Source of the DNA: an uncultured Flavobacteriales bacterium
GTDB lineage: Bacteria > Bacteroidota > Bacteroidia > CAIKAF01
Assembly: GCA_903825395.1 (NCBI GenBank)
Contig: CAIKAF010000007.1
Coordinates: 24,987-88,986 of the forward strand
Direction of reading: 5' to 3'
DNA length: 64,000 nucleotides
Positions 1-10,375 of this stretch are shown here, one piece after another. The first letter of the stretch is position 1; each line of letters begins with the position of its first letter. Below the pieces are notes generated by a model. It was given only the letters and a program-made list of their open reading frames with translations, had not been told where the DNA came from and did not search any database. The position numbers were made by a program, and so were the translations under genes.

Positions 1-1
1 A

Positions 2-2041
2 GAAAAAATTGAATGGACACTTTCACCCAGAAGCCTTTGGAAATTGAGGTATGCCAATCAGCGTTTTGAAATTCAATCGGCAGGCGTAAAACCCATGTCG
101 ATGTCCGATTTAGATAGTTTGCCATTTTATCGGGAAGTCCTTTGGAATGTGGAGAAATCCATATTTGTCATGTTTGTTGGTCTGGATGAAGAGGTCATTC
201 ATACGGCGCGCAGAGAGGCCATTGTTTTTGAGTTGAAGCGCATTGTTGAGCAGTATCAGGCAGAGCAGGCCTTGCCGGTACACATCAGCGGGCTTCCCTA
301 CATTCGAACAGAGACCATTCGGGCATCAGCCGCCGAGATAAAACTATTTGTATTGTTGGCAGCCTTAGTTACCTCTTTGGTGCTGCTGTTCTTTTTCCGA
401 TCGCTCCGGGCCATAGCGGTTCCGCTGGTGGTGGTTGGGTTTGGAGTGGTAATTTCAGGCGCAGCCTTGAATATTCTTGGCTATAAAATAACCTCATTAA
501 TTGGACTGATTCCGCCCTTATTAATTGTAATTGGCGTGCCGAATGCCGTTTATATGATTACCAAATACCACCAAGAGTTTGCTCGGCACCGGAATCAAAT
601 GAAATCGCTAACACGGATGGTATTTAAAACGGGGAAGGCGATTTTCTTAACCAATCTAACAACAGCAGTTGGTTTTGGTACGCTGGCCATAACAAAATCA
701 GAATTGCTGGTGCAATTTGGATTGGTGGCCTTTATCAGCATCATGGGATTGTTTGTTCTTTCAATTGTATTGACCCCTATTATTTTTAGTTTTTTACCCG
801 AGCCTAAACCTAGGCATTTGAAGCATTTGGAGCGAAAAGGGGCTGTAGTGTTAACCTCATTTTTACAAAGTACCACTGAGCGCAGAAGGACCTGGGTTTT
901 TGGGATTGCAATTTTGGTGTTTTGCTTTGGAGTGTTGGGGATGAGTCGGATTGAACCCAGTGGTAAAGTTTCAGATGACATGCCTGTTCAATCCAAATCG
1001 TATCAGGATTTGCAGTTTTTTGAACGGCATTTTGAAGGAGTGATGCCCTTTGAGGTTATGGTAAAAACCAACGAATCTGGAGCCATTTTGCGCAGCCGTG
1101 GTTTATGGAGGAACATCAATGCCTTGCAGGACAGCCTTACCGGATTAAAGGGGTTGTCTAGATCTGTTTCGGTGATTGAGCTTATAAAATATGCCAATCA
1201 AAGCATGTACAATGGAGCGCCGGAACAGTATGATTTGCCCAATTCTTTTGATGCATCACGGCTTCGGGCATCGATGGCCTCCTCAAAGCTTGGCTCGGGT
1301 GAATTGCTGAACGACTATTTGGATTCCAGCCGTAGGGTCATCCGAATTCGTGCCAGAATGGCGGATATGGGTACTCCGGAATTGAATGCCTTAACCCGAA
1401 AAGCAGAAGGGCTGGCTCAAGCCATTTTTGAAGATGAGGATGTTCAGGTTTACTTTACCGGCGCTGCCGTTGTGCTTATGAAATCAGCCGATTATTTAAT
1501 TCGGAATTTATTGGTTAGCCTTCTTACGGCCATATTAATTATTTCGATGTTAATGGCCACGCTGTTTAGATCCTTTAAAATGGTGTTTATTTCAATGGTG
1601 CCTAACTTACTGCCCTTATTCTTTACGGCTGGAGTTATGGGTTGGGCTGGAATTCCATTGAAGGCATCCAACTGCTTGGTTTTTGGGGTGGCTTTTGGAA
1701 TTTCAGTGGACGACACCATCCATTTTTTATCCAGGTACCGGCAATTGCTGGCTACCACACAAGGGAATATTAAAGATGCGGTCTTACTTACCTTAAATGA
1801 AACGGGCTTAAGTATGGCCTACACTTCCATCATATTGTTTTTTGGATTCTCTATCTTTATGGCCTCAGATTTCGGAGGAACAGTAGCTTTGGGAATGCTG
1901 GTTAGTTTAACCTTATTGGTGGCCATGTTTACCAACTTAACCGTATTGCCGGCCTTGCTTATGGGCTTGCACAAGGAGGCCAAAGAATTGCCGTTTATCG
2001 AAGAACCTGACGAAGAAGAAACAGAAGATTCACAGTTATGA
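2..2041 (+). CDS. RND/MMPL-family exporter, 5' end cut by the window edge
   Basis: An inner-membrane transporter of the RND superfamily (MMPL/SSD-like group), which export lipids or hydrophobic molecules using the ion gradient. The frame is open from base 2 with no stop, so the true start and the first membrane segment lie outside the window. A TTG at 44 is unlikely to be the real start. About 679 residues are visible. They hold a periplasmic loop remnant, a block of five or six membrane helices, a second periplasmic loop (roughly residues 300-460), a second helix block containing the acidic motif [10 protein letters not shown], and an acidic tail ([10 protein letters not shown]). The repeated helix-loop-helix layout is typical of the family. 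The stop overlaps the rfbA start (ATGA), which suggests co-transcription with nucleotide-sugar genes and perhaps a role in moving an envelope lipid or glycan. The substrate is not predictable. Confidence 0.85.
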   Translation, partial: EKIEWTLSPRSLWKLRYANQRFEIQSAGVKPMSMSDLDSLPFYREVLWNVEKSIFVMFVGLDEEVIHTARREAIVFELKRIVEQYQAEQALPVHISGLPYIRTETIRASAAEIKLFVLLAALVTSLVLLFFFRSLRAIAVPLVVVGFGVVISGAALNILGYKITSLIGLIPPLLIVIGVPNAVYMITKYHQEFARHRNQMKSLTRMVFKTGKAIFLTNLTTAVGFGTLAITKSELLVQFGLVAFISIMGLFVLSIVLTPIIFSFLPEPKPRHLKHLERKGAVVLTSFLQSTTERRRTWVFGIAILVFCFGVLGMSRIEPSGKVSDDMPVQSKSYQDLQFFERHFEGVMPFEVMVKTNESGAILRSRGLWRNINALQDSLTGLKGLSRSVSVIELIKYANQSMYNGAPEQYDLPNSFDASRLRASMASSKLGSGELLNDYLDSSRRVIRIRARMADMGTPELNALTRKAEGLAQAIFEDEDVQVYFTGAAVVLMKSADYLIRNLLVSLLTAILIISMLMATLFRSFKMVFISMVPNLLPLFFTAGVMGWAGIPLKASNCLVFGVAFGISVDDTIHFLSRYRQLLATTQGNIKDAVLLTLNETGLSMAYTSIILFFGFSIFMASDFGGTVALGMLVSLTLLVAMFTNLTVLPALLMGLHKEAKELPFIEEPDEEETEDSQL

Positions 2042-2895
2042 AAGGAATTATTCTTGCCGGGGGGAGTGGAACCCGCTTGTATCCGATAACGCTTGGCATT
2101 AGCAAGCAATTGATGCCGGTATACGATAAGCCCATGATTTATTATCCGATGTCGGTACTGATGATGGCGGGAATTCGGGATATATTGATTATTTCTACCC
2201 CCGAAGACCAAGCCGGCTTTAAACGCCTGCTGGGCGATGGCACCCGGCTGGGTTGTACCTTTACCTATGCCATTCAGGAAGTACCCAATGGGTTGGCTCA
2301 GGCTTTTGTTATTGGGGCCGATTTTATAGGAAACGATTCGGTCGCTCTAGTTTTGGGCGATAATATTTTTCATGGCAGCGGATTGTGGTCTCAGCTAAAA
2401 ACCCTTTCGCCCGGCGATGGCGGTTTGGTGTTTGCCTATCACGTAACCGATCCTCAGCGCTATGGCGTGGTTGAATTTGATGCGCAAGGGAATGTGCTTT
2501 CCATCGAAGAAAAGCCCAGTCATCCCAAAAGCAGTTATGCCGTTCCGGGACTGTACTTTTACGACAATCAGGTGGTTGAAATCGCCAAAGAGCTGAAACC
2601 CAGCCCTCGTGGCGAATACGAGATTACCGATGTGAACCTGGAGTACCTGCGCCGGGGTAAATTGAAAGTTCAAAAATTGGAACGGGGAACCGCTTGGCTA
2701 GACACCGGTACCTTCGCTTCTATGATGCAGGCTTCACAGTACGTTCAGGTTATTGAAGAACGGCAAGGACTTAAGATTGGCTGCATTGAAGAAATTGCCT
2801 GGAGAATGGGATTTATTACGCACAATCAACTGATGGAATTGGCCGCACCTTTGGAAAAAAGCGGCTATGGAAGCTATTTAAAACGACTTATATGA
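2038..2895 (+). CDS. rfbA: Glucose-1-phosphate thymidylyltransferase (RmlA)
   Basis: Makes dTDP-glucose from glucose-1-phosphate and dTTP, the first step toward dTDP-rhamnose and other dTDP-sugars used in surface polysaccharide. The 285-residue length is normal for RmlA. The N-terminus carries the nucleotide-binding signature GGSGTRLYP followed by [15 protein letters not shown], and later the family blocks [20 protein letters not shown] and WLDTGT are in order. The ATG overlaps the upstream exporter stop by 4 bases and its own stop overlaps the next gene by 4 bases (ATGA both times), so translation is probably coupled. rmlB, rmlC and rmlD are not beside it, so the final sugar is not clear from this window. 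Confidence 0.95.
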   Translation: MKGIILAGGSGTRLYPITLGISKQLMPVYDKPMIYYPMSVLMMAGIRDILIISTPEDQAGFKRLLGDGTRLGCTFTYAIQEVPNGLAQAFVIGADFIGNDSVALVLGDNIFHGSGLWSQLKTLSPGDGGLVFAYHVTDPQRYGVVEFDAQGNVLSIEEKPSHPKSSYAVPGLYFYDNQVVEIAKELKPSPRGEYEITDVNLEYLRRGKLKVQKLERGTAWLDTGTFASMMQASQYVQVIEERQGLKIGCIEEIAWRMGFITHNQLMELAAPLEKSGYGSYLKRLI

Positions 2896-3839
2896 GCAAA
2901 ACAACCATATTATTGACCGGAGGTGCCGGATTTATCGGGAGCAATATGGCCGAGAAATTGGCTCAAAACCCCGACAATCAAGTGGTGGTAGTAGATAACT
3001 TTCGTACTGGGAATCCAGATAAGTTGCCCTCCACTCAACTGTATCCAAATCTTCGATTCATTAAGGCCGATGTCAATGAATTCAGAGATATTTCCGGAGT
3101 ATTTTATGCCTATCATTTTGATTTTGTATTTCATTATGCCGCTTTGGTTGGAGTGAAACGAACCCTCAACAACCCCGTTTCTGTGCTGCGCGATATTCGA
3201 GGCATTGAGAATATTCTTGAATTGTCAAAAAATACGGGGGTTTCACGGGTGTTTTTTAGCTCCTCTTCTGAAGTGTACGGAGAACCGGTAGAGTTCCCTC
3301 AAAATGAAAAAACCACGCCCCTCAATTCCCGCTTACCCTATGCTGTGGTTAAAAACATTGGGGAATCCTTCCTACGTTCTTATCAGCAAGAGTACGGATT
3401 GGATTATACTATTTTTCGTTTTTTCAACACCTATGGACCAAAGCAAAGTCCTGATTTCGTCATGAGCCGATTCCTGCGGCAGGCCCTACGCAATGAGCCC
3501 ATTACCATTTATGGCGAGGGCGATCAAACCCGTACATTTTGCTTCATTCAAGATAATATTGATGCCTGCTATCAAGCGTTTGTTACCAATTCGTACATCA
3601 ACGACGTGGTAAACGTGGGGGGCAACAATGAAATTACAATTTTAGAGTTGGCTCAAACCATTTTGTCCATTACCAAATCCAGCAGTGAAATTCATCATTT
3701 GCCTCCCTTGGAAGAGGGCGATATGACTCGACGCCTGCCAGACACCACAAAGATGGATTCCTTGTTGAGCCGGTCCCGAATTTCGTTGGAAGAAGGCATA
3801 CGGCGGGTACTGGAAAATCCCCGATTCCTGAACGTATGA
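2892..3839 (+). CDS. NAD-dependent nucleotide-sugar epimerase/dehydratase (extended SDR)
   Basis: An extended short-chain dehydrogenase acting on a nucleotide sugar. The 315-residue protein starts with the Rossmann motif [10 protein letters not shown], has a serine-rich active-site segment ([10 protein letters not shown]) and the catalytic YxxxK as YAVVK, then FRFFNTYGP and the sugar-binding block [14 protein letters not shown]. The last block is typical of UDP-glucuronate decarboxylases, dTDP-glucose dehydratases and UDP-glucose 4-epimerases, so the exact reaction is uncertain. I lean toward a UDP-sugar epimerase or decarboxylase. It overlaps rfbA by 4 bases and the next gene by 4 bases, so it belongs to the same operon and probably to the same surface-glycan pathway. 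Confidence 0.85.
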   Translation: MSKTTILLTGGAGFIGSNMAEKLAQNPDNQVVVVDNFRTGNPDKLPSTQLYPNLRFIKADVNEFRDISGVFYAYHFDFVFHYAALVGVKRTLNNPVSVLRDIRGIENILELSKNTGVSRVFFSSSSEVYGEPVEFPQNEKTTPLNSRLPYAVVKNIGESFLRSYQQEYGLDYTIFRFFNTYGPKQSPDFVMSRFLRQALRNEPITIYGEGDQTRTFCFIQDNIDACYQAFVTNSYINDVVNVGGNNEITILELAQTILSITKSSSEIHHLPPLEEGDMTRRLPDTTKMDSLLSRSRISLEEGIRRVLENPRFLNV

Positions 3840-4867
3840 TGCGAAGCCTTGCGCTATGTTGCATGTTTATGGTTTGGGCCTACAGCCAAGCACAGTCTTG
3901 GCCATGGCCAATGCATGCTGTCCAATCTTCTACATTGCCTGTCGATGAGCCAACCTTAAAGTCTGGTCCGGCTTACATCAATGCCTCAGAAACGGAAGGA
4001 GGATTGCTTCGATTTTGGCCTTTATCCATGCCGGGTCAATCTTCAGACACGTCTATTTCTTATGCCATAGCTGTGTTTGATACTTTGGTTGGCCCTTTTA
4101 CCCCCGGCGCTTCAGCATCCACGCTGACCGATGCGCACATCGATTCCTTGGGCATATTGATGCAGCACAGCAAAACCAGTCAACAACCTACCCGCTGGAC
4201 CATTGAATTTCTTTCGTTGAATGGGCAAGGCTATCCTTCCGGTTCAACTTGGTTCAGCGACACCATGGAATGGAACTCTTCGATGGCTCCACAAGCCCAA
4301 CGGATTTGGGTGCCCATCAACGCGGCTCCTTCTCCCGGACAGCCTTGGGCGGTGCGGGTTTCGGTATTGAACTTGGGCCTTGGAGATACCCTTCAGCTCG
4401 CGGGCCGTCACCCCATTAAAGATACCTGCGGAACACGCATACAGGCCGATACGTCAGAATTTTATCCCCAATCGTTCGCGTATTGGCAGGGATATAATTT
4501 GTTGATTCCAACTCCTGCCGGGGGCGATTTTTTTACCGATTGCAATTCCAATGGACAATTGGACAGCAGCGACGGCGCCAATCCCATTCAAACCTGGGAT
4601 ATGGCATTGGCTATAACGGCTTCGGGGCTTTCTACGCCCATTAATCAAGTTCAGCAATCAACTTTGGCATTTCCGAATCCCTGCTCAGCAACAATCAGTT
4701 TGGGCTTGCCTGCTGCCGCATGGCATATTTATGATGCATTTGGGCGTGAATTGTTGAAGGGCTTTGGCCTTGCAAGCATCGCTTGCCAGTCCTTACCACC
4801 CGGGTGCTATACCTTGGTGGTACAAAAAGAAAATTACATAGGTAGAGAAAAAGTATGCGTGCATTAA
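3836..4867 (+). CDS. Secreted protein with T9SS C-terminal sorting domain
   Basis: A 343-residue exported protein of unknown function. It begins with a signal peptide (hydrophobic stretch up to about residue 20, cleavage near SQAQ). The last 75 residues have the type A T9SS sorting-domain pattern: FPNP at the domain start, an IYDAFGRELLKG strand, then PPGCYTLVV and a terminal strand. Such tails are removed at the outer membrane after passage through the PorSS/T9SS channel. The body is rich in Ser, Thr, Pro and Trp with no recognised enzyme motif. A DxNxNGxLDxxD-like stretch (DCNSNGQLDSSDG) could bind calcium. The start overlaps the epimerase stop and an alternative ATG lies one codon later. 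It has the same overall architecture as the next gene. Confidence 0.8.
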   Translation: MMRSLALCCMFMVWAYSQAQSWPWPMHAVQSSTLPVDEPTLKSGPAYINASETEGGLLRFWPLSMPGQSSDTSISYAIAVFDTLVGPFTPGASASTLTDAHIDSLGILMQHSKTSQQPTRWTIEFLSLNGQGYPSGSTWFSDTMEWNSSMAPQAQRIWVPINAAPSPGQPWAVRVSVLNLGLGDTLQLAGRHPIKDTCGTRIQADTSEFYPQSFAYWQGYNLLIPTPAGGDFFTDCNSNGQLDSSDGANPIQTWDMALAITASGLSTPINQVQQSTLAFPNPCSATISLGLPAAAWHIYDAFGRELLKGFGLASIACQSLPPGCYTLVVQKENYIGREKVCVH

Positions 4868-5817
4868 TTCTTACTGCAATGGTTGCGCTGAACCTGGCTT
4901 CAGCATCGGCTCAAGCAATCAAATGGCCAATCTCCACCTCGTACAGAGCCTGGGCTGGCACTTCTTTTCCGGGACTGAAGGCAACTACAGATACCTTAAA
5001 CGTTCAGATATTAAGCGATAGCCTGACCTTGTACGGCTCACCCAACGGCGGGTATATGTCGGGCAACAGTGGGTATGGAGAATACGCCAAGCTGCAGGAA
5101 TTCGATATTGATTCTGCATGCGGAGTAGAAGGCTTCGTGTTTTGGTTCGCCAAAAAGGCGCTGAACAGCACGGTTGCAGATAGCTCAAGAGCCATCTTGG
5201 CTTGGTACGATATGGACAGCGTTACCACTGTTCCCGACAGCGGAAGGCTTATGCCCAAAACCTTGCTAAAAACCGATACCGTTCTGCTGTCCAACATCGA
5301 TACTTCTTCGGTATTTGACGGCTCCGTTTACCTGTGGCAACCCGGTTCTGATTTGGCCATCCGGAATTTTGCCGCCGGACTTATTTTGGATTTGCTGCAT
5401 CCTTCAGATACGCTAGCTCTGTGGTCCACCTTTGCCGGGAACCAGGGCAAGCAAACCTGGGAGTTTTATTTAAATACTTGGACTCCAATGCATTACAATT
5501 GGGGGATTGACGTGCGATTTAGCATATTGGCCCTGATTGACCGCTATGCTGGTTTGCCGGAAACCCAAGCCAATGCAGTCCGTATTTTCCCGAATCCAGG
5601 TCAAAATTTCATTCAAATGCGCCTTCCGTCATCGCTGGAACAGGGGGGCTATATGCTGTTAGACAATCGGGGTAAAATTGTTGCAGAGCAGCGGTTTAGC
5701 GGGCCTTCAAGCACTGAAATTGAAATTAACACAACAAATTTGATTTCAGGCAGTTATGTTTTGATTGTGTTGGAAAACAATCGGCCTGTATTTAGCAGTC
5801 GCTGGGTAAAATTGTGA
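4855..5817 (+). CDS. Secreted protein with T9SS C-terminal sorting domain
   Basis: A 320-residue exported protein of unknown function, last gene of the operon. A signal peptide with AQA cleavage near residue 20 is followed by a Ser/Thr/Asp/Gly-rich, probably beta-sandwich body. The final 75 residues are a T9SS sorting domain (VRIFPNPGQNF, then LLDNRGKIV, SGSYVLIVL and a terminal strand). It overlaps the preceding T9SS gene by 13 bases. Two consecutive T9SS cargo genes behind nucleotide-sugar genes might reflect glycosylated surface proteins, but that is only inference from position. A family 1 palindromic repeat starts 8 bases after its stop. Confidence 0.8.
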   Translation: MRALILTAMVALNLASASAQAIKWPISTSYRAWAGTSFPGLKATTDTLNVQILSDSLTLYGSPNGGYMSGNSGYGEYAKLQEFDIDSACGVEGFVFWFAKKALNSTVADSSRAILAWYDMDSVTTVPDSGRLMPKTLLKTDTVLLSNIDTSSVFDGSVYLWQPGSDLAIRNFAAGLILDLLHPSDTLALWSTFAGNQGKQTWEFYLNTWTPMHYNWGIDVRFSILALIDRYAGLPETQANAVRIFPNPGQNFIQMRLPSSLEQGGYMLLDNRGKIVAEQRFSGPSSTEIEINTTNLISGSYVLIVLENNRPVFSSRWVKL

Positions 5818-5825
5818 TTTTTTTT

Positions 5826-5968
5826 GGGCGGGTTTCGGGCTTTCAGAGCTTGTCCGCGGTGGCCGGAAGGCTTGCCCAGCGGGCTTGCGGTGGCTCCTAA
5901 AGTCGCCTCCGCGCCACGCGGGCCAGGCTCCGGCCCCCTTGCGGGCAAGCTTCTTCAATCCCGCCCGC
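5826..5968 (+). repeat. Family 1 palindromic intergenic repeat, copy A
   Basis: A GC-rich element filling most of the gap before aat. It starts GGGCGGGTTTCGGGCTTTC, ends CTTCTTCAATCCCGCCCGC, and the termini pair (GGGCGGG at 5826-5832 with CCCGCCC at 5960-5966). Inside, AGCTTGTCCGC near 5847 pairs with GCGGGCAAGCT near 5941, and GGCCGGA with TCCGGCC. The apex is TGGCTCCTAAAGTCGCC at about 5892-5908, identical in copy B. It begins just after the upstream stop codon, behind a T run. Open frames across it are compositional and not genes. Confidence 0.85.
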
Positions 5969-6061
5969 AGCCGCCTCTTGGCTAAATTCCCCTCAAAAAT
6001 CTAAAACCTAAGCCCCAATTTTCCTACTTTTAAGATTCTATTCATTGAATGTTTTTGAATT

Positions 6062-6694
6062 ATGCCCGTAGAAAAGTTATTTCGAGATGACCCATTTCCC
6101 TCATTAAGTCAGGCTCGCCACGACGGATTGCTCGCAATGGGAGGTTCGCTATCTCCTCAACGTCTTTCTACCGCTTACCGACTGGGTATTTTTCCTTGGT
6201 TTAGTAAAGGTTCTCCTATTTTGTGGTGGAGTCCAGACCCCAGATTTGTACTGTTCCCCAAGGAATTAAAGGTGTCTAAGTCCATGCGCCAATGTCAGCG
6301 CAAAGGGACCTTTAGGGTGACCTACAATACTGCATTTCAAGAGGTGATTCAACAATGCGCTCAAATTCCAAGGGCCGATCAAGACGGTACCTGGATTTTA
6401 CCTGAAATGCAGGAAGCCTACCTTCGGCTTTTCCAGCAAAATCAGGCCATGAGTGTTGAAGTTTGGGAGGGCGAAAACTTGGTGGGGGGTCTGTATGGAG
6501 TAAAGGTAGGTCGTGTTTTTTCTGGGGAAAGCATGTTCAGTAAGGCCAGCAATTCCTCAAAATTGGCCTTAATAGAATTGGTTCAAACCGGAGCATTCGA
6601 TTTGATTGATTGTCAAATCCATTCTGAACATTTAGCCAGCCTTGGAGCCCGTGAAATACCCCGTTCTGAATTTTTAAGCTACCTTCCATCCTAG
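6062..6694 (+). CDS. aat: Leucyl/phenylalanyl-tRNA-protein transferase
   Basis: Transfers Leu or Phe from aminoacyl-tRNA to the N-terminal Arg or Lys of proteins, marking them for ClpAP through the N-degron pathway in the cytoplasm. The 210 residues match the usual Aat length. The family blocks are in order: FPSLSQA near the start, GLLAMGGSLSPQRLSTAYRLGIFPW, WWSPDPRFVLFP, the TWILPEMQEAY segment and GGLYGVKVGRVFSGESMFS with SKLALIEL. The ATG at 6062 follows an AT-rich stretch with a TACTTTTA box that may be part of a promoter. It stands alone between a repeat and the hppA promoter. Confidence 0.95.
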   Translation: MPVEKLFRDDPFPSLSQARHDGLLAMGGSLSPQRLSTAYRLGIFPWFSKGSPILWWSPDPRFVLFPKELKVSKSMRQCQRKGTFRVTYNTAFQEVIQQCAQIPRADQDGTWILPEMQEAYLRLFQQNQAMSVEVWEGENLVGGLYGVKVGRVFSGESMFSKASNSSKLALIELVQTGAFDLIDCQIHSEHLASLGAREIPRSEFLSYLPS

Positions 6695-6752
6695 GTCGCT
6701 TCCAAGCCAGCACACGAATTCTATGGATTGGCTAAAAGCTGTTGTTCAGTCC

Positions 6753-6783
6753 TTTGTAAATTCAACCCAAAGGGTTACTTTTG
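6753..6783 (+). promoter_or_regulatory. Bacteroidota-type promoter for the hppA-FKBP operon
   Basis: TTTG at 6753-6756, a 19-base spacer, then TACTTTTG at 6776-6783 match the Bacteroidota sigma-ABfr consensus (TTTG about -33, TAnnTTTG about -7). Transcription would start near 6790, leaving a leader of about 30 bases before the ATG at 6819. Confidence 0.7.
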
Positions 6784-6818
6784 CCCCCTGTCTATACGAT
6801 TAAACTGATTCGATACAC

Positions 6819-9584
6819 ATGAAGGATTTGATGATGTACATGATTCCTGCCCTAGGTTTGGTAGGTATTTTGGTGATGGCGATTAAATACGCCTGGGTTG
6901 CCAAGCAGGATGCTGGCGACGAAAACATGCAAAAGCTGGCTGGCTATATAGCCAAAGGAGCCATTGCTTTTTTACGTGCCGAATGGAAATTGCTGGGCTA
7001 TTTTGCTGTAATTGCAGCTGTGGTTCTTGCATGGTCTGGCACCATGACGGAAAACTCACACTGGGTAATTTCCATTTCTTTTTTAATTGGCGCCGTTTTT
7101 AGTGCCCTTGCTGGGTACATCGGAATGAAAGTGGCCACCATGGCCAATGTGCGTACAACTCAGGCAGCTCGGACCTCGTTGGCCAAAGCCTTGAATGTTT
7201 CCTTTACCGGCGGTGCTGTTATGGGGCTTGGAGTGGCCGGACTGGCCGTGTTGGGCTTAGGCAGCTTGTTTATTGTTTTTTATCAAATGTTTAGTGTAGG
7301 AACCGATGCCGCTTTTGATGCTCATAACATGGAAGTGGCCTTGGAAGTATTGGCTGGGTTTTCATTGGGTGCCGAGTCGATTGCCTTGTTTGCGCGCGTA
7401 GGTGGTGGTATTTATACCAAAGCAGCTGACGTTGGAGCTGATTTGGTTGGAAAAGTGGAAGCCGGAATTCCGGAAGACGATGTTCGAAACCCTGCTACCA
7501 TTGCAGATAATGTGGGTGATAATGTGGGAGATGTTGCGGGCATGGGAGCGGATTTGTTTGGTTCTTATGTGGCTACAATTCTTGCTACGATGGTTTTGGG
7601 TCGCGAGGTGTTGGTGGCCGATCAGGTGGGTGGACTTTCCCTGATTTTACTTCCCATGATCATTGCAGGAATGGGTTTGATTTTTTCTATTGTTGGAACA
7701 GTGTTTGTTCGAATTTCAAACGAAAATAGCTCCGTACAAAAGGCTCTAAACATGGGCAATTGGGCATCGATGATTTTCACTTTAATTGGCTCTTACTTTT
7801 TGATTAATTGGTTGGTTCCTAACGAAACATTGGTTTTGCGCGGCACTGAATTTACCAGAGATGGCATTTTTGGAGCCGTTCTGCTGGGCCTGATTGTGGG
7901 TGCTTTAATGAGCATGGTGACAGAATTCTACACAGCTATGGGCAAGCGACCTGTTATGTCTATTGTGCGTCAGTCCTCTACCGGCCATGCAACCAACATC
8001 ATTGGAGGTCTGGCTGTAGGAATGGAATCAACAGTGTTGCCCATTATTATTTTGGCTGCAGGTATTTTCGGAGCATTTGAGTTGGCTGGTTTATACGGAG
8101 TTGCTATCGCAGCAGCAGGAATGATGGCCACCACAGCCATGCAATTGGCTATTGATGCCTTCGGACCCATTGCCGATAATGCGGGTGGTATTGCTGAAAT
8201 GAGTGGTTTGCCAGCTGAAGTTCGCGAACGTACCGATAACCTAGATGCAGTTGGAAACACAACAGCCGCTTCGGGTAAAGGTTTTGCTATCGCCTCTGCT
8301 GCCCTGACATCTCTAGCTCTATTCGCTGCTTTTGTAGGTATAGCTGGCATCGATGCCATTGATATTTACAAGGCAAATGTACTCGCCGGATTGTTTGTAG
8401 GGGCTATGATTCCTTTTATCTTCTCTGCTCTTGCCATTGCTGCCGTTGGTCGTGCCGCCATGGATATGGTAAATGAAGTACGTAGGCAGTTCCGCGAAAT
8501 TCCAGGAATTATGGAATACAAAGCAGAACCAGAATACGAAAAGTGCGTTGAAATTTCTACTCGGGCGAGCTTGCGCGAGATGGTTGCTCCCGGCGCCATA
8601 GCTTTGCTCGTTCCCATTGTGGTTGGATTTATCTTTGGCCCTGAAGTGTTGGGTGGGCTTCTTGCCGGTGTTACCGTTTCGGGTGTTTTGATGGGAATGT
8701 TCCAGAACAATGCCGGCGGAGCTTGGGATAATGCCAAGAAAAGTTTTGAAAAAGGGGTTGAAATTAACGGAGAAACCTATTACAAAGGATCTGACCCGCA
8801 CAAGGCTGCTGTAACAGGCGACACAGTCGGCGATCCCTTCAAAGACACTTCTGGTCCTTCCATGAATATCCTTATCAAATTGATGTCTATCGTGGCTTTG
8901 ATTATCGCCCCCCACATTAAAGGCGTGGGTGGAGCTGGTTCTTCTTCCTCTTCCGTTCCTTCCTTGTCTTCTCTTGACCAGAAAATGAGTTACTCTATAG
9001 GTTTAGATATTTCTAAAAATGTCGCAGGGGCTGGTTTGCAATTGGATATCAAGGCCATGACAAAAGGCCTTGAGGATGGAATAAACCCAGATGCTGTTCC
9101 AATGTTGACCGAAGAAGAGATGGCGGCTGCATTTGAGGAATTTCAAGCCCAAATGATGGCGAAGCAGGCCCAACAATCCGAGGCAAGTGCTGCGGCTACT
9201 GTTGCCGAGGGTCAGGAATTTATGGCTGCCGAAAGCAAAAAGCCAGGAATGCAAAAAACGGCTTCAGGCATGTTATATGAAGTGAAGGTTATGGGTAAAG
9301 GCCCTAAACCAACCGCGACCGATGAAGTTTCTGTGAATTACACCGGTTCTTTGATTGATGGCACTGTATTCGACAGCAATGAGGGACGCGATCCCGCGTC
9401 TTTTCCATTGAATGGAGTTATTCCCGGCTGGACTGAAGGCTTGCAGCTAATGCCTGTAGGTTCTACATTCCGATTTATTATTCCTGCGGATTTGGCGTAT
9501 GGAAATACTCCGCCTCCCGGTTCTCCAATCCAACCCGGATCTGTATTGGTCTTCGAGGTAGAACTTTTAAATATCAATAAATAA
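6819..9584 (+). CDS. hppA: Membrane pyrophosphatase fused to a C-terminal FKBP prolyl isomerase
   Basis: A 921-residue fusion. Residues 1 to about 700 are a complete ion-translocating membrane pyrophosphatase, which hydrolyses cytoplasmic PPi and pumps H+ and/or Na+. It contains [20 protein letters not shown], the PPi/Mg site block [22 protein letters not shown] (Ala at the position that marks K+-dependent enzymes) and the usual C-terminal [15 protein letters not shown] segment and last helix. Instead of stopping, the frame continues through a Gly/Ser linker (residues 702-718, five Ser in a row) into an FKBP N-terminal helical region (about 719-800) and an FKBP domain (about 825-921; [38 protein letters not shown]). 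In solved family structures the C-terminus faces away from the cytoplasm, so the isomerase should sit in the periplasm. The next gene is a free paralogue of this FKBP part. H+ versus Na+ specificity cannot be decided here. Confidence 0.93.
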   Translation: MKDLMMYMIPALGLVGILVMAIKYAWVAKQDAGDENMQKLAGYIAKGAIAFLRAEWKLLGYFAVIAAVVLAWSGTMTENSHWVISISFLIGAVFSALAGYIGMKVATMANVRTTQAARTSLAKALNVSFTGGAVMGLGVAGLAVLGLGSLFIVFYQMFSVGTDAAFDAHNMEVALEVLAGFSLGAESIALFARVGGGIYTKAADVGADLVGKVEAGIPEDDVRNPATIADNVGDNVGDVAGMGADLFGSYVATILATMVLGREVLVADQVGGLSLILLPMIIAGMGLIFSIVGTVFVRISNENSSVQKALNMGNWASMIFTLIGSYFLINWLVPNETLVLRGTEFTRDGIFGAVLLGLIVGALMSMVTEFYTAMGKRPVMSIVRQSSTGHATNIIGGLAVGMESTVLPIIILAAGIFGAFELAGLYGVAIAAAGMMATTAMQLAIDAFGPIADNAGGIAEMSGLPAEVRERTDNLDAVGNTTAASGKGFAIASAALTSLALFAAFVGIAGIDAIDIYKANVLAGLFVGAMIPFIFSALAIAAVGRAAMDMVNEVRRQFREIPGIMEYKAEPEYEKCVEISTRASLREMVAPGAIALLVPIVVGFIFGPEVLGGLLAGVTVSGVLMGMFQNNAGGAWDNAKKSFEKGVEINGETYYKGSDPHKAAVTGDTVGDPFKDTSGPSMNILIKLMSIVALIIAPHIKGVGGAGSSSSSVPSLSSLDQKMSYSIGLDISKNVAGAGLQLDIKAMTKGLEDGINPDAVPMLTEEEMAAAFEEFQAQMMAKQAQQSEASAAATVAEGQEFMAAESKKPGMQKTASGMLYEVKVMGKGPKPTATDEVSVNYTGSLIDGTVFDSNEGRDPASFPLNGVIPGWTEGLQLMPVGSTFRFIIPADLAYGNTPPPGSPIQPGSVLVFEVELLNINK

Positions 9585-9624
9585 ACAGTTAATATTCCCC
9601 TAATCCTCCTTAAATTTCACCTTT

Positions 9625-10356
9625 ATGAAGAAGTTGTTGTTCCTTTCGGGTTTGTCCCTTATGTTTTTTGCCTGTTCAACATCCTCTTCAGGTGAAGCTG
9701 AAGTGAAGGATCTCAATTCCCTTGAGCTTAAGGTCTCCTATGCCGCAGGCTTGGATATGGGAGCAAACCTTAGAAATCTGGATTTTGGGGTAGATAAGAA
9801 TGCCTTGATTCAAGGCATCATTGATGGGCTCGACACCTCTCGTAAGCCTCTGTTAACTCGAGAAGAAATGGAGGCTGCATTTAATGAAATTCAAATGCAA
9901 ATGCAGGCGAAAAGCCAGAAAAAATCAGAAGAGGCCGCGGCGGGCAACGTTGCTAAGGGCGCTGCGTTTTTGGCAGAAGAGGCTAAAAAGCCAGGAATGC
10001 AAAAAACAGCCTCTGGAATGGTTTATGAAGTGTTGGTGATGGGCAAAGGGCCTAAACCCAGCGCTGAAAATACAGTTTCTGTAAACTATGAAGGAACCCT
10101 TATTGATGGTACTGTTTTCGACAGCAGCTTTGAGCGTGGCCAGCCGGCTACGTTCCCACTGAATGGAGTTATTCGCGGTTGGACTGAAGGCTTGCAGTTA
10201 ATGCCCGTTGGCTCTACTTTCCGATTTATTATTCCAGCAGATTTGGCCTATGGAACGAATCCTCCTCCCGGTTCTCCCATTCAACCCGGATCTACCCTTG
10301 TTTTTAAGGTGGAATTGCTGAACATTGAAAAATCGAATCCAGAACCAGCTCGATAA
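9625..10356 (+). CDS. FKBP-type peptidyl-prolyl isomerase, lipoprotein
   Basis: A 243-residue periplasm-facing lipoprotein that isomerises Xaa-Pro bonds, of the FkpA/Mip layout. It has a lipoprotein signal peptide with lipobox FFAC near residue 17 followed by a Ser-rich stretch. Next come an N-terminal helical dimerisation region (about 30-110) and an FKBP domain (about 135-235; [50 protein letters not shown]). The FKBP portion is strikingly similar to the C-terminus of the preceding fusion, in DNA as well as protein, so one arose by tandem duplication of the other. The gap to hppA is 40 bases with no terminator or recognisable promoter, so they are probably co-transcribed. Confidence 0.93.
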   Translation: MKKLLFLSGLSLMFFACSTSSSGEAEVKDLNSLELKVSYAAGLDMGANLRNLDFGVDKNALIQGIIDGLDTSRKPLLTREEMEAAFNEIQMQMQAKSQKKSEEAAAGNVAKGAAFLAEEAKKPGMQKTASGMVYEVLVMGKGPKPSAENTVSVNYEGTLIDGTVFDSSFERGQPATFPLNGVIRGWTEGLQLMPVGSTFRFIIPADLAYGTNPPPGSPIQPGSTLVFKVELLNIEKSNPEPAR

Positions 10357-10375
10357 ATCATTAAAGTTTAATCTC

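Noticed and set aside
2038-5817. The rfbA-epimerase-T9SS genes as a horizontally acquired surface-polysaccharide island
   Set aside because: Codon use and GC look like the neighbours, there are no mobile genes, and the genes overlap neatly with the exporter.
5746-5958. Two long minus-strand open frames in the GC-rich gap after the second T9SS gene
   Set aside because: They lie across family 1 repeat copy A, whose GC-rich palindromes create stop-free frames on both strands. Composition (Pro/Gly/Arg/Ala) is unlike the neighbouring genes.
8319-8915. A 198-codon minus-strand open frame inside hppA
   Set aside because: It is the antisense of a strongly conserved pyrophosphatase region and has no domain features.
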